The notes beneath the pieces were generated by a model. The model did no database searches. It was given only the letters and a program-made list of their open reading frames with translations, and was not told the DNA's origin. A DNA stretch of 43,062 bases from Opitutia bacterium (lineage in GTDB: Bacteria > Verrucomicrobiota > Verrucomicrobiia > Opitutales > Seribacteraceae), in assembly GCA_018675995.1 (NCBI GenBank), contig JABGWZ010000071.1, positions 1 through 43,062 on the forward strand. Direction: 5' to 3'. Of the stretch, positions 17,066 through 29,500 are shown one piece after another (position 1 is the first letter of the stretch; each line of letters starts with the position of its first letter). Made by a program: the position numbers and the translations under genes.

Positions 17066-18939
17066 TGGAAGGTTTAAGAACTAATAAGGATCATCCTTAT
17101 GATGTAATAATTTGTGGTGCAGGTCATGCTGGGTGCGAAGCTGCATTATCAGCCTCGAGGTTGGGAGCGGATGTCTTAATTCTGACAGGTAATTTAGATA
17201 CAATTGCACAAATGAGCTGTAATCCGGCTATAGGTGGGCAAGCAAAAGGACAAATGGTTAGAGAAATTGATGCCCTGGGGGGCGAAATGGGATTGAATGC
17301 AGATTTTAGTGCAATCCAATATAAATTACTAAATTCATCTAAAGGACCTGCCGTACAAGCACCAAGAGCTCAATGCGACAAGAAAGCATACCAGTTGAGA
17401 ATGAAATTTGTTCTAGAACAAAATGAAAAAATTACAATTTTTCAAGGTTTAGTCGATGGATTAATTTTAAAAAAAGATCAATGTATAGGTGTTAAAACAG
17501 CACTTGGGCAACAATTCTTTGCTAAATCTATTGTAGTCACAACTGGAACTTTTCTTAAGGCTCTAATGCATGTTGGCCAAAATCAAGCTGAGGGTGGCCG
17601 CCTAGGAGATCATGTCTCTAAAGGTTTATCTTCAGATTTCGAGAAAGTTGGAATTAAACTCAAAAGATTTAAAACAGGAACGCCACCTAGAATTTTAGGA
17701 AGGACAATTAATTTTGCAAAAACAACAATTCAAAAAGGAGACCTACTACCCACGAGATTTGCTTTCTATGACACAAGATCAGCAGATGAAACGTTCCATG
17801 TGGAACGTAAATCAAGATGGTTCCATGTGGAACATGACATTGACGCTGATCCAAACAAGGTTGATTGTTTTGTAACTCACACTACGGATCAAACCTCACA
17901 TATAGTAAATCAGAATTTGCACCTTTCTCCACTTTTTAAAGGGGATATTGAGGGTACTGGGCCTCGGTACTGTCCAAGTATTGAAGATAAGATTGTTCGT
18001 TTTTCTGAAAAGGATAATCATAGGATATACCTTGAGCCTGAAGGTACAAATACAGACGAATGGTACATAAATGGTTTTTCTACAAGTTTACCTTTTGATA
18101 TTCAAAACCAAATCATTAAAACAATTCCCGGGCTTGAGAAAGCTATCATAATTCGGCCAGCATACGCGGTGGAGTATGATTATGCTCTACCTACTCAATT
18201 ATATTCCACCTTAGAATCGAATAAAGTAAAATCGTTATTTTTTGCTGGCCAGATTAATGGAACTTCAGGGTATGAAGAGGCCGCATCCCAAGGACTTATT
18301 GCCGGAATTAATAGTGCTCTTAATGCTTTCGACATACCCCAAGTAACATTTGGTCGAGACGAAGGGTATTTAGGTGTTATGATTGATGATTTAGTTACTA
18401 AGGGTACAAACGAACCCTACAGAATGTTTACCAGTAGAGCTGAGTATCGACTTTTATTCAATCATGGAAGTTCGGAATTAAGATATTTAGATAAATTAGA
18501 AAGCCTAAACCTTGTCTCCAAGCATCGCTTAAATGCCATAAAGGAAAAGAAAAGTGTCATAATTAAATTAATTGAAAGATTTAACTCAGAAAGGACATCA
18601 ACAGGCTCAACTTTTTCCGATGAAATTAAGAAAAGTAACGAGTTTGAATTCTTACCTATGGAATTTCATTCATTACATAAAGAAGTAAAAAATGAAATAA
18701 TTTATCAGATAAAATACAAAGGTTACCTTGACCGGGAATTACGAAATATCAGTAAACTCAAAGAAATAGAATCTATTAAGATACCTAAAGGGTTTTCTTA
18801 CATTGACATACCTGGTCTCCGTAAAGAAAGTGCTGAAAAACTTTCTCAAGTTCGCCCTGAGAATTTAGCCCAAGCAGATCGTATCTCTGGCGTAAATCCC
18901 TCTGACATTAGTGTCCTTATGGTTATGCTCTCTAAGTAA
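17062..18939 (+). CDS. mnmG: tRNA uridine-5-carboxymethylaminomethyl modification enzyme MnmG (GidA)
   Basis: MnmG is the FAD-dependent subunit of the MnmEG complex. It has the dinucleotide motif [11 protein letters not shown] near residue 18, the GidA signatures [20 protein letters not shown] and [14 protein letters not shown], the KTGTPPR segment, [13 protein letters not shown] and a normal C-terminal helical domain ending in ISVLM. Between FAFYDT and the conserved VDCFVTHT there are about 20 more residues than I recall in the E. coli or B. subtilis proteins. This extra piece contains FHVE twice (245-248 and 254-257), encoded by two identical near-parS 14-mers. It overlaps mnmE by 4 nt; trmB follows, rather than the more common rsmG. 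Confidence 0.95.
   Translation: MMEGLRTNKDHPYDVIICGAGHAGCEAALSASRLGADVLILTGNLDTIAQMSCNPAIGGQAKGQMVREIDALGGEMGLNADFSAIQYKLLNSSKGPAVQAPRAQCDKKAYQLRMKFVLEQNEKITIFQGLVDGLILKKDQCIGVKTALGQQFFAKSIVVTTGTFLKALMHVGQNQAEGGRLGDHVSKGLSSDFEKVGIKLKRFKTGTPPRILGRTINFAKTTIQKGDLLPTRFAFYDTRSADETFHVERKSRWFHVEHDIDADPNKVDCFVTHTTDQTSHIVNQNLHLSPLFKGDIEGTGPRYCPSIEDKIVRFSEKDNHRIYLEPEGTNTDEWYINGFSTSLPFDIQNQIIKTIPGLEKAIIIRPAYAVEYDYALPTQLYSTLESNKVKSLFFAGQINGTSGYEEAASQGLIAGINSALNAFDIPQVTFGRDEGYLGVMIDDLVTKGTNEPYRMFTSRAEYRLLFNHGSSELRYLDKLESLNLVSKHRLNAIKEKKSVIIKLIERFNSERTSTGSTFSDEIKKSNEFEFLPMEFHSLHKEVKNEIIYQIKYKGYLDRELRNISKLKEIESIKIPKGFSYIDIPGLRKESAEKLSQVRPENLAQADRISGVNPSDISVLMVMLSK
17793..17806. promoter_or_regulatory. parS-like site 1 inside mnmG
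   Basis: GTTCCATGTGGAAC differs at one base from the ParB-binding core GTTCCACGTGGAAC known from Pseudomonas-type parS. It lies in frame in mnmG and encodes FHVE. Confidence 0.45.
17820..17833. promoter_or_regulatory. parS-like site 2 inside mnmG
   Basis: A second identical copy of GTTCCATGTGGAAC starts 27 bp after the first, in the same reading frame. Two exact copies of a 14-mer that close to parS, inside an apparent insertion, are unlikely to be codon chance alone. Confidence 0.45.
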
Positions 18940-18943
18940 TTCT

Positions 18944-19543
18944 GTGGATATTTTTCTAAGGAAATTTCAAGATAAAGAAAATCGAAAGGGTAGGGTTGAA
19001 CAATTTTTCAAGTCGGACCTTTTTTCCAGTTTTAAAGATGAAACAGTTATATTTGATTTGGAAATTGGGTGTGGTCATGGTCATTGGTTAAACGCATATT
19101 CAGATTCTAACACCGATATAATTTGCGTAGGTATAGATCTAATTTCTAAAAGAATATTGAGATCAAATAATAAAAAATTAAATAATAAACGAAAAAATGT
19201 GTCATTCTTTAAGGCAGAAGCTAACGAGTTCCTTTTGTACAAACCTTCAAATTTCAAAATTAGAAACACTTTTATTCTTTTTCCAGATCCATGGCCAAAA
19301 AAAAAGCATCACAAGAGGAGACTCATACAAGAAAGTTTTCTCTCTTTACTTAGAGAAAACACATTACCGGATAGTTTGATATTTTTTCGCACTGACCATC
19401 TCGACTACCACGATTGGACCATACAAAAATTAGGAGATTCCAAATCATGGGGAATTATAGATACAATTTGGCCCTTTGAACATGAGTCGTATTTTCAGAA
19501 TTTATTACCAAATTACAAAAGCATTATCTCGCAGGCATTATAA
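18944..19543 (+). CDS. trmB: tRNA (guanine-N7-)-methyltransferase
   Basis: This SAM-dependent enzyme methylates G46 in the variable loop of many tRNAs. The SAM-binding motif LEIGCGHGHW and the TrmB signature FPDPWPKKKHHKRRL are unmistakable, and the C-terminal FRTDHLDYHDW segment supports them. I take the GTG at 18944, five nt after the mnmG stop, giving 199 residues; the ORF-track GTG at 18911 adds eleven residues inside mnmG and is the alternative. Its place behind mnmEG makes a compact tRNA-modification cluster. Confidence 0.92.
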   Translation: MDIFLRKFQDKENRKGRVEQFFKSDLFSSFKDETVIFDLEIGCGHGHWLNAYSDSNTDIICVGIDLISKRILRSNNKKLNNKRKNVSFFKAEANEFLLYKPSNFKIRNTFILFPDPWPKKKHHKRRLIQESFLSLLRENTLPDSLIFFRTDHLDYHDWTIQKLGDSKSWGIIDTIWPFEHESYFQNLLPNYKSIISQAL

Positions 19544-19625
19544 GATAACCTTATGATAAAAGTTCTGGGCCTACCTTAGTTTCAATGATTCAAATTTGGT
19601 AACTTCTAAAATATCAAGATCTTCA

Positions 19626-19653
19626 TTGACCTAAGTTAACCTATACTTATAGT
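19626..19653 (+). promoter_or_regulatory. atpBp: candidate promoter of the ATP synthase operon
   Basis: TTGACC (19626-19631), a 16-nt spacer and TATAGT (19648-19653) form a credible sigma70 promoter in the 118-nt gap before atpB. The predicted start point, near 19660, is almost at the TTG codon of atpB, so the message would be nearly leaderless. Confidence 0.4.
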
Positions 19654-19661
19654 GATAAGTT

Positions 19662-20549
19662 TTGAAAATTTTAGTCACATTCTTATTATACCTAGTATTT
19701 TCTTGCTGTGCTTTTGCAGCAGGTGATGGAGTCAGTCTCACTTCAGACGAATTATTTCGCTTAGGCCCACTTCCAGTCACTAATTCAATGGTTACAAGTT
19801 GGGTTGTTTCACTTTTTATAATTTTTTTAGTCAAACTTATGGTTGGAACCCCTCAGTTAATTCCAACTAAAGGACAACTCATTGTAGAATCTTCGATCAG
19901 TAGTCTCCGCTCAATTATTGAACCTATTGTTGGAAAAAAAGTTTTCTTTCCGTCCTTTTGGTTGTTATCCGGTCTTTTTCTTTTTATCCTGTTTCACAAC
20001 TGGAGCGGTCTTTTGCCAGGGGTTGGTACAATTGGACACGGATATTATGCAGACGGTCACTTTAATATTTTAAAACCATTAATACGCCCCGGTAATGCAG
20101 ACCTTAACATGACACTTGCACTCGCTCTTGTTGCAAATCTCTGTTGGGCTTATTTTATTGTCAAATATGCCGGAATTAAAATGATCGCAAAAGATCTGTT
20201 TGGTAATAAGGCAGATAGAACCCAAGTGAATTTTGGTGTTTTCGCATTTCTTGGAGTGCTTTTCATTGCCGTTGGTCTTATAGAAATTCTGTCCATAATT
20301 TTTCGCCCAATTTCACTCACTTTCAGGTTATTTGGAAATGTATTTGGCGGGGAAAGTCTCCTCCATAGTATGTTTAATCTAGGAAATAAATTGGGATTAC
20401 CTGAATTAGCTACCAAAATTTCTATGGTAATTGCTCCAATTCCATTTTATTTTATGGAAGTCCTCATAGGTTTTGTTCAGGCACTAGTTTTCATGCTTCT
20501 TATTTCTGTTTACATCGGTCTTATATGCAATCATGAAGAAGAACATTAA
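19662..20549 (+). CDS. atpB: F1Fo ATP synthase subunit a
   Basis: Subunit a forms the two proton half-channels of the membrane rotor-stator interface. A signal-like N-terminus (MKILVTFLLYLVFSCCAFA) precedes five to six membrane helices. The essential arginine lies in ISLTFRLFGNVFGGE, and RPGNADLNMTLALALV is the conserved helix before it. At 295 residues it is longer than E. coli subunit a because of the presequence. The start is TTG at 19662, preserving the hydrophobic N-terminus. It opens the atpBEFHAGDC operon. No atpI gene precedes it; trmB lies upstream. Confidence 0.93.
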   Translation: MKILVTFLLYLVFSCCAFAAGDGVSLTSDELFRLGPLPVTNSMVTSWVVSLFIIFLVKLMVGTPQLIPTKGQLIVESSISSLRSIIEPIVGKKVFFPSFWLLSGLFLFILFHNWSGLLPGVGTIGHGYYADGHFNILKPLIRPGNADLNMTLALALVANLCWAYFIVKYAGIKMIAKDLFGNKADRTQVNFGVFAFLGVLFIAVGLIEILSIIFRPISLTFRLFGNVFGGESLLHSMFNLGNKLGLPELATKISMVIAPIPFYFMEVLIGFVQALVFMLLISVYIGLICNHEEEH

Positions 20550-20614
20550 TTTCAAGGTCGGGACCATCCGTGAGCGTGGACGATCTAAACTAAAACATTA
20601 AAAAAATTATTATT

Positions 20615-20860
20615 ATGATAGAAGTATTAGCACAAGCAACGGAACAAGCAACGGATTTGAGTCAGCAAGCATCAGGAATAAGCGGTAGTATACAAGGTGG
20701 ACTCGGGTGCCTAGGGGCAGCAATTGGAGTTGGAATTGTCGGAATGAAAGGTGCTGAAGCAGTTGGTAGGAATCCAGACGCATCTGGTCCAATTTTAGTT
20801 CAGTCTATCATCGGAATGGCTTTGGCTGAAGCAGTCGCTTTCTATTCCCTTTTCCTCTAG
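20615..20860 (+). CDS. atpE: F1Fo ATP synthase subunit c
   Basis: The 81-residue proteolipid builds the rotor ring. It has a polar N-terminus, helix 1 (GGLGCLGAAIGVGIVG), the conserved polar loop GRNPDA and helix 2 with the ion-binding Glu72 in GMALAEAVAFYS. The residues after the glutamate are Ala-Val and there is no Gln in helix 1, which argues for H+ rather than Na+ coupling. It lies 65 nt after atpB; that spacer may tune the high translation this subunit needs, but I see no convincing hairpin in it. Confidence 0.94.
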   Translation: MIEVLAQATEQATDLSQQASGISGSIQGGLGCLGAAIGVGIVGMKGAEAVGRNPDASGPILVQSIIGMALAEAVAFYSLFL

Positions 20861-20890
20861 TCTGCAGAACTTTAAACCGGCACTTTAACT

Positions 20891-21427
20891 ATGATCATAC
20901 TTGCAAGCTTAACGGATATCCCAGCGGGCATCATTGAAAAGTTTGGTGTCGACTTACCCCTTCTTATTGCACAAGCGATAAACTTTTTGTTGGTTGCTTT
21001 TTTAATCTGGAAATTTGCGTTTAAGAAAATTCTTTCAACCATCAAAGAACGGGAAAAGAAAATTGCTGATTCTCTGAAGAATGCTGATCGAATTAAACTG
21101 GAACTCGATGAAACAGAAAAAAAGCAAAGAGAAACCCTAGAGCAAGCATCAATAAAAGCTAAAAACACTGTTACTGTTGCACAGGAACAGGCCAAATCCT
21201 ATATTGAGGCTCAAAAAGAGGAGGCTAGGAAGCAGTCCGAGGACATTATCAATAAAGCTCTTTCCAGCATGGAACTGGAAAGACAGAGAGTTTTAAAAGA
21301 TGCCAAAGATGAAATCGCTTCTCTTGTGGTTTTAGCAACTTCCAAAGTACTCGAAAGAGAACTCGAAGAAGAAGAAAAGTCCCGGTTCACTGAAACTGCA
21401 GTAAAAGAAATAAATCTTTTATCCTGA
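20891..21427 (+). CDS. atpF: F1Fo ATP synthase subunit b
   Basis: Subunit b is the peripheral stalk. One membrane helix (about residues 22-44, LLIAQAINFLLVAFLIWKF) is followed by a long charged helix rich in Lys, Glu and Ala (about 50-170), the expected dimeric coiled coil. The 178-residue length is normal. It lies 30 nt after atpE and 15 nt before atpH. There is only one b-type gene, so the stalk should be a b2 homodimer rather than the b/b' pair of phototrophs. Confidence 0.92.
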   Translation: MIILASLTDIPAGIIEKFGVDLPLLIAQAINFLLVAFLIWKFAFKKILSTIKEREKKIADSLKNADRIKLELDETEKKQRETLEQASIKAKNTVTVAQEQAKSYIEAQKEEARKQSEDIINKALSSMELERQRVLKDAKDEIASLVVLATSKVLERELEEEEKSRFTETAVKEINLLS

Positions 21428-21442
21428 TTTTTAAAATTCTTC

Positions 21443-21841
21443 ATGGCCAAGAATGCAAAGAGTTTAAAAGTAGCTAAATCACTTTTGCTTGCCTCAATTG
21501 ACGGCGAAGGGAGGGTTGATGAACAAAAAATCAAAGAGATATTAAATGAATTAAAGAACCAACCTCGTTCTAAAACTTTACCTGTTCTTAAAAATCTTCT
21601 TTCTCTCGTTCGACAAAAAATTAATAGTTACGAGGGTCAATTGGAAATAGCTTCATCTAACATTGAGAATATTTCAGATACTCTATCTATAAATCTGAGC
21701 GATACATTTAACAGAAAAATTGATCTCCTAGCATCAACTAACAACTCACTTCTCTCCGGGTTTCGCCTTCGTATTGGAGACAATGTTTACGAAGATTCTC
21801 TACGCCAGCGAATTAACAGCCTTCAAAAAGCACTTACTTAA
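21443..21841 (+). CDS. atpH: F1Fo ATP synthase subunit delta (short form)
   Basis: Delta links the b stalk to the top of the alpha3beta3 head. The C-terminal part is recognisable: LRIGDNVYEDSLRQRINSLQKAL matches the family ending (GD-x-V-D-x-S ... L). Position between atpF and atpA supports the call. At 132 residues it is about 45 shorter than the typical 175-185, with the deficit in the N-terminal helical bundle that binds alpha. No upstream in-frame extension is available because atpF ends 15 nt before. Confidence 0.85.
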   Translation: MAKNAKSLKVAKSLLLASIDGEGRVDEQKIKEILNELKNQPRSKTLPVLKNLLSLVRQKINSYEGQLEIASSNIENISDTLSINLSDTFNRKIDLLASTNNSLLSGFRLRIGDNVYEDSLRQRINSLQKALT

Positions 21842-21850
21842 TAACAATTT

Positions 21851-23383
21851 ATGAGCTCTATCACAGATCTAATCCGAAAGGAAATAGAAGACCTTTCTAT
21901 TGACGCAACCCGTACGAATGTAGGGACGATTATTACGCTCGCTGATGGCGTTGCCCGAGTAGAAGGCTTGTCCAATGTAATGTTTAACGAAATGGTTGAA
22001 TTTCCAAATAATGTATTGGGAATTGCCTTAAACCTTGAAGAAGACTCTGTTGGTTGCGTTATACTTGGAGAAACAAGTTCCCTCAAAGAAGGTGATGAAG
22101 TAAAAACCACTGGTAAACTTTTATCAGTCCCTGTAGGCAAAGCTTTACTTGGAAGAGTGGTTGATGCAGTTGGAAGACCAATAGATGAAAAAGGTGCTAT
22201 TGAGAGTGACATAACCTACCCAGTTGAACGAATTGCCCCTGGGATAATTCCGAGAAAATCTGTTTCTCAACCACTTCAGACTGGCATCATGGCGGTTGAT
22301 TCTATGATTCCCATTGGAAGAGGGCAGCGAGAACTAATTATCGGCGATCGATCTACTGGGAAAACTACAATCGCAATTGATACAATTATCAATCAAGCAA
22401 AGATTAATAAAAAGGGTATAGAATCTGGAGATAAAGATTTCAGGCCTGTTTACTGCATATATGTCGCAGTTGGTCAAAAAAACTCAAATATCGCTCGCAC
22501 CATAAAGGTGTTGGATAAAGTGGGGGCATTGGAATATGTCACGATTGTTTCAGCACCCGCGGCTGATAATCCGGCTAACCAATACCTCGCTCCTTATTCG
22601 GGTTGTGCCATGGGTGAATGGTTTATGGAGAATGGCATGGACGCACTTATTGTTTATGACGACTTATCCAAGCATGCGGTTGCTTACCGACAAATTTCAT
22701 TAATTCTTAAACGACCATCGGGTCGAGAAGCATACCCAGGTGATGTTTTTTATCTTCACTCGCGCCTGCTCGAACGTTCCGCTAGGTTAAATGAAAACAA
22801 TGGTAATGGTTCACTAACTGCTCTCCCCATTATTGAAACACAAATGGGTGATGTCTCTGGTTACATTCCCACGAATGTTATTTCCATCACAGATGGTCAA
22901 ATATTCCTAGAAACTGATCTTTTTAATAAAGGTATAAGACCAGCGGTTTCAGTTGGTCTTTCTGTTTCTCGAGTTGGTTCAGCAGCACAGATAAAAGCCT
23001 ACAAGAAAGTTGCTGGAAAAGTTAAATTAGAACTAGCACAATTTAGGGAACTAGCTGCATTTTCTCAATTTGAGTCAGATTTGGATGCAGCGACAAAAGC
23101 TCGCTTAGAAAGAGGTGCAAGAATTGTTGAAATGTTCAAACAGTCTGCTTACAACCCTATATTAGTCGAGGTTCAAACTGCTATTATGTGGGCTATGCAA
23201 AACGACTTTTTCGATTCAATTGAGGTATCTAAAATAACTGAATCTGTTGAGAGTCTTAAAGATTACCTTGCAACGCAAGCTGCTGAAATTTGCGACGAAA
23301 TTTACCTGAGCGGGAAACTTGAGAAAGAAAATGAAGATAAACTTCGCTCTGCAATGGAAGATTGGAAAAGAACTCTATCATAG
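21851..23383 (+). CDS. atpA: F1Fo ATP synthase subunit alpha
   Basis: The non-catalytic nucleotide-binding subunit of F1. The P-loop GDRSTGKTT, the [24 protein letters not shown] segment, [29 protein letters not shown] and the arginine-finger region [14 protein letters not shown] are present. The 510-residue length is standard. It starts 9 nt after atpH and is followed by atpG after 21 nt. Confidence 0.97.
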   Translation: MSSITDLIRKEIEDLSIDATRTNVGTIITLADGVARVEGLSNVMFNEMVEFPNNVLGIALNLEEDSVGCVILGETSSLKEGDEVKTTGKLLSVPVGKALLGRVVDAVGRPIDEKGAIESDITYPVERIAPGIIPRKSVSQPLQTGIMAVDSMIPIGRGQRELIIGDRSTGKTTIAIDTIINQAKINKKGIESGDKDFRPVYCIYVAVGQKNSNIARTIKVLDKVGALEYVTIVSAPAADNPANQYLAPYSGCAMGEWFMENGMDALIVYDDLSKHAVAYRQISLILKRPSGREAYPGDVFYLHSRLLERSARLNENNGNGSLTALPIIETQMGDVSGYIPTNVISITDGQIFLETDLFNKGIRPAVSVGLSVSRVGSAAQIKAYKKVAGKVKLELAQFRELAAFSQFESDLDAATKARLERGARIVEMFKQSAYNPILVEVQTAIMWAMQNDFFDSIEVSKITESVESLKDYLATQAAEICDEIYLSGKLEKENEDKLRSAMEDWKRTLS

Positions 23384-23404
23384 CATTATTCTTGCACATA
23401 TATT

Positions 23405-25736
<2,332 letters not shown>

Positions 25737-25743
25737 TTTTAAA

Positions 25744-26157
25744 ATGTCTCTTTTTCTTGAAATCGTAACACCGGATTCCATAGCTTTTGCTAAGGAGATC
25801 AAAAGTGTTGTGTTACCGACTGCCAATGGAAGAATTCACATCCTTCCACACCATATTCCTATAATCGATCGTGTTGTGCCTGGATATGTTAAAGTTTCAC
25901 TTCAAGGAGAAGATGATTACTTTTCTATTAACCGCGGCTTTGTTGAAGTGTATGGAGAAAAAGTGTCAATAATAACAGATGGGGCATCTAAGGCGAAAGA
26001 AGAAGATGAAGCAGCTATCGAAGAAGCAATAAGTAAAGCTCAGACAGCATTAGCTGAGGCAAAGAATAGTAACTTTGATCAAGCAAAAGTAGATCAACTC
26101 GAGGCGGCTGCCCGTTTCGAAATGGCTAAGAAAATTGCCCGAAATAAATCCCGTTAA
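25744..26157 (+). CDS. atpC: F1Fo ATP synthase subunit epsilon
   Basis: Epsilon couples gamma to the c-ring and can inhibit ATP hydrolysis. The N-terminal beta-sandwich begins LEIVTPDSIAFAKEIKSVVLPTANGRIHILPHHIPI, and a two-helix C-terminal domain follows. I start at the ATG at 25744 (137 residues); the ORF-track start at 25711 lies inside atpD and adds eleven non-homologous residues. It ends the operon. No strong terminator is visible in the 70 nt before the converging tRNA. Confidence 0.93.
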   Translation: MSLFLEIVTPDSIAFAKEIKSVVLPTANGRIHILPHHIPIIDRVVPGYVKVSLQGEDDYFSINRGFVEVYGEKVSIITDGASKAKEEDEAAIEEAISKAQTALAEAKNSNFDQAKVDQLEAAARFEMAKKIARNKSR

Positions 26158-26227
26158 ATCTATTTAACACACATTGTTTTGAAATATTAGGATACCCCGA
26201 TATTACATAACAATTTCATTTAATTAA

Positions 26228-26304
26228 TGGTGGGCCCTGTCGGGCTCGAACCGACGACCTGGCGATTATGAGTCGCATGCTCTAACCAACTGAGCTAAGG
26301 GCCC
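26228..26304 (-). tRNA. tRNA with CAU anticodon, probably tRNA-Ile2 (lysidine type)
   Basis: The minus strand folds into a full 77-nt cloverleaf starting GGGCCCT and ending with encoded CCA. The acceptor stem is 7 bp, the T stem GTCGG/CCGAC, the D arm GCTC/GAGC, and the anticodon loop CTCATAA gives CAU. The CTTAGCTCAG start and C4:G69 and C5:G68 pairs match the TilS-recognised isoleucine tRNA (read as AUA after lysidine modification) better than elongator Met, but the call is by resemblance. The top pair of the anticodon stem (27:43) is T-C, a mismatch. It converges on the atp operon. Confidence 0.93.
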
Positions 26305-26437
26305 GTGTTATTTTGTTTATCGCATGATTCATTAATTTATTCAAGCATGTATATAAAAATTAACAGATCCATTTTTTACCCTTTATTCTCAATAATTTGA
26401 TTTCGTTCTAAAAATGGTTATCAAAATTTAAAAATGT

Positions 26438-26450
26438 GGTAAATTTTACC
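26438..26450. promoter_or_regulatory. 13-bp perfect palindrome upstream of the putative PPi-PEPCK gene
   Basis: GGTAAATTTTACC is perfectly symmetric around one base and lies about 70 nt before the ATG at 26520, within a very AT-rich leader. It could be an operator; no promoter hexamers can be assigned with confidence beside it. Confidence 0.25.
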
Positions 26451-26519
26451 CCTTTTTGCTACTTTTTATCAATTAGGCATGGGTTTTTCTTTAATTTTAC
26501 TACTAACATAACCACTATT

Positions 26520-29500
26520 ATGAAAACTATATTTCCCGAAGAAAAATCTAAACAACTTGGCATTGGTGAAGGATATGATTTAGGTTCACCTCACTATCAA
26601 GAATTAGTCAATTACACTAACCTTAAACTCGCTACCCTGGGTCTTCCCACAGTAGGAGACCAATCTGACAACCCAACACTTCGACTTAGTGGCTCCTTAG
26701 TAAAGGAATACCGCGAAAAAGTTAGACTCTTGCGAGGTTACCTATGTCCTGCTGACAGACGAATCCAGGATTTCCTTTCTCGAATTCTTGGAACTGACCG
26801 GCCAAGCCTTCCGACAGAATCCTTTGTTTTAGACCGTCATGGGTTGGCAAGGATCACTTCATTGCCTCGGGATGGCTATAATTTTTCTTCTTCTATAATG
26901 GAATCTAGACGCATTGCTCAGGGCGTCCTACACAACCCCTCAAGCGATCGCCGAACTACCTCTGGGGTATTTCATGTTGCTGATGTAGGTTTACCAGCCG
27001 CAGATGACAAGAAGGTTGTTCCGCTAAATGCAGCAAAGGAATTACTACGTTTGGCCCTCAATCCTCCTCCCCAAGATATGGTTTTCCCTTTTTCATCGAA
27101 TGAAGATGATCCAGCAAAATGCTGGGTATCCCTTCTTTTAAGACCAGTTGTGTGTCCAGCCGTAGAGGGATTTATTCGCGAAAAATCTATGGAAGTTCGT
27201 TTTTTTGCTCCTGGAGGATGCGTTGCTAATCTTGATTTTGTGGAAAGTATTTTTGGTAATGGTGGAGATCCGTTCTTAGCTGAAAATGATGCTGGTTTAG
27301 ACATCGAGAACTGGACCGGGCACACAGGGTGCGTAATTGTGGCTCCACATCTAGCAGGAACGCCAAAACAAATTCTCAACCTTCCTACTAAAGCTGAGGC
27401 CACAGACAGAGAGATTCGGGATGGAATGTATTATGAAAATAACCCCGAAGAGCTTTACAACGATGGGAGAGCCTTCAAACTTACTTTTCGCGACACATCG
27501 GGTCTAGTAGTTACGGTTATAGCCGATAATTATTTTGGCTACTGTAAGAAGGAAGTAAAGACACAAGTCAGTTTTGCCGCTAATTTATCTGGTTTATCAG
27601 AAGAGGAACATGCGGGTGGAGCAGTCGTCTTCCCAAGTTATGATTTAGGAGAACAATTTGATCCGTTAGAGATTCTACCTAAGACACCTCATACCTTTAA
27701 AGACTCGATCAAATCACTTGGGATAACTGAAAATAGTGTGCCAGAAGGAGTCTACTGTGATCCATTATTCCCATCGATATTCTTTTTACCGGAAAATGCT
27801 AAATTTAGTCTTAGAGATCAAAAGATTTCATGGACGTTCCAAAAGGATGAGAAAACTTTAGCATTAATTCCCGGAAATTCCTATATCTTACCTTCAGGCT
27901 ACAAGGTAGAAATGAAAAGAACCGAAAATGATGGTCCTTGGAAATTAGTTGGTACCGTTGGGGAGGGTTTTCTTTGTCATAAGCCTTGCACTGTTTCAGG
28001 TGGTGGAAAGTCCGAAATATCGAAACCACTAACGGATGCTATTGTGTGCGGCCCAGTTTTTATAGCCGATTGGGAAAAAGATATGAACTTGGCAAAGGAA
28101 GTAATTGAGAAAGATTATTCCACAAGATTTCGAAATCCGGAAAAAAGCAATATTCGAAATAGAAAGGTTCTAGATTCTAACCGATCCTTGGGATCTGTGA
28201 TTAAACTCCTCACACCCTCTCAGTCTCTCTACACTGATGAATTTAACACCTGGTTAGAATCAATTCCGCAGCGAGTGAAAGACTTAGTTCTCATTATTAA
28301 GCGAAGGTACCTTGATGATTGGGGAGATGATTGGAGAAAATACTTCAGCGTAGATTCAGTAAACGGACAACCAGCTAATGAACTGCGGTTTAAGGGTGAA
28401 AAATTAATTACCAGACTTTTACGGGTTGGGTTTGCTGAAAATGGTTCCTGGAGACTTTTTGCCCTTCGAAAAGATTTTATACCAGCGGAGAAAATATTAG
28501 CTGAAGATGACATTACTGTTTCCACAGTAGCTCCTTTGAGCCTGCTTAAGGAAATTGGCCCTGGTACTTTTAAGGAATCTGCCAAATTCGTTCATAATTG
28601 TGAATACCGGCTATTTCAAAGACCAGATGACGCCATTCATCGTGGTTTCGATAAGCAAACAGAGAAAGATCTTTCGAGACCAGGTAATTTTATCAGTAAT
28701 TTTGAATGCTTAAATGGAGATGAAGCCCAACAACAAATGGCTCAAACACTGACTTTTGAAAATTATACGGAACCAATGCAGAAACTCATAGAGTATGCGG
28801 CTGAAAAATCTGGAGATGAAAGTCAATTTGTATCATCTGCTAATCCACGAATTGTTGATGGTAAGCCAACTAAAAACCCTCGGTATTTACAAACTCGTCC
28901 AGATTTATTTAATCCTAAATCAGTACACTTAGCAATCGAAGGCACCAGGCTGAGAAGAAAATTGAGTCACGATTCCTCGGTCCTTTATCCAGTAAGGTCT
29001 GTTTTGCCGGGCCGAAGAAACAATCCAGCCGAAGAAAACGGGAAAGTCCGACCTCTCTGTTGCTTTGCACCTATACATTATCTGGAATTACCAGAGTTAT
29101 TTATCGATTTTATTGTTTCGGTCACTGGAAAATCACCATCCACAACAGGGGCAGGTTCTGAAGGAGCCCTTACAAAAGGACCTTTCAATGCTCTCCTTCC
29201 CATCCATGACTTAAACGCAGCCCTAGTTTCCTACGCTTCTACTGGGCAAGGTGCTTTTGTTACATCTGCTGGTTTTATTGGTCCCAAATATAAAGTCTCG
29301 CATGATGTCAGCCTCTTGATTCCAGAAATATGGAGCAGGCTGAGGGATTACGAAAATGATCCACAGGAAATGATTGCTAAAGGTCTTCTTGAAAAAGTTC
29401 CTGCCTTCGAACTAAACGGAGATAAATTGCCCACCGAGTATCTTGGTTATCGAATTACGAGACGATTTGCTCATGAGTTTCTTGGACGAATCTTTACCGA

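Noticed and set aside
20550-20614. Regulatory hairpin between atpB and atpE
   Set aside because: The GC-rich segment gives only short, mismatched stems when folded by eye.
20615-20860. Na+-coupled ATP synthase
   Set aside because: Subunit c lacks the Gln in helix 1 and the Ser/Thr next to the ion-binding Glu that Na+ types carry.
26436-26519. 28-residue N-terminal extension of the putative PPi-PEPCK
   Set aside because: GTG start inside a palindrome, hydrophobic AT-rich translation unlike the rest of the protein; the ATG at 26520 fits better.
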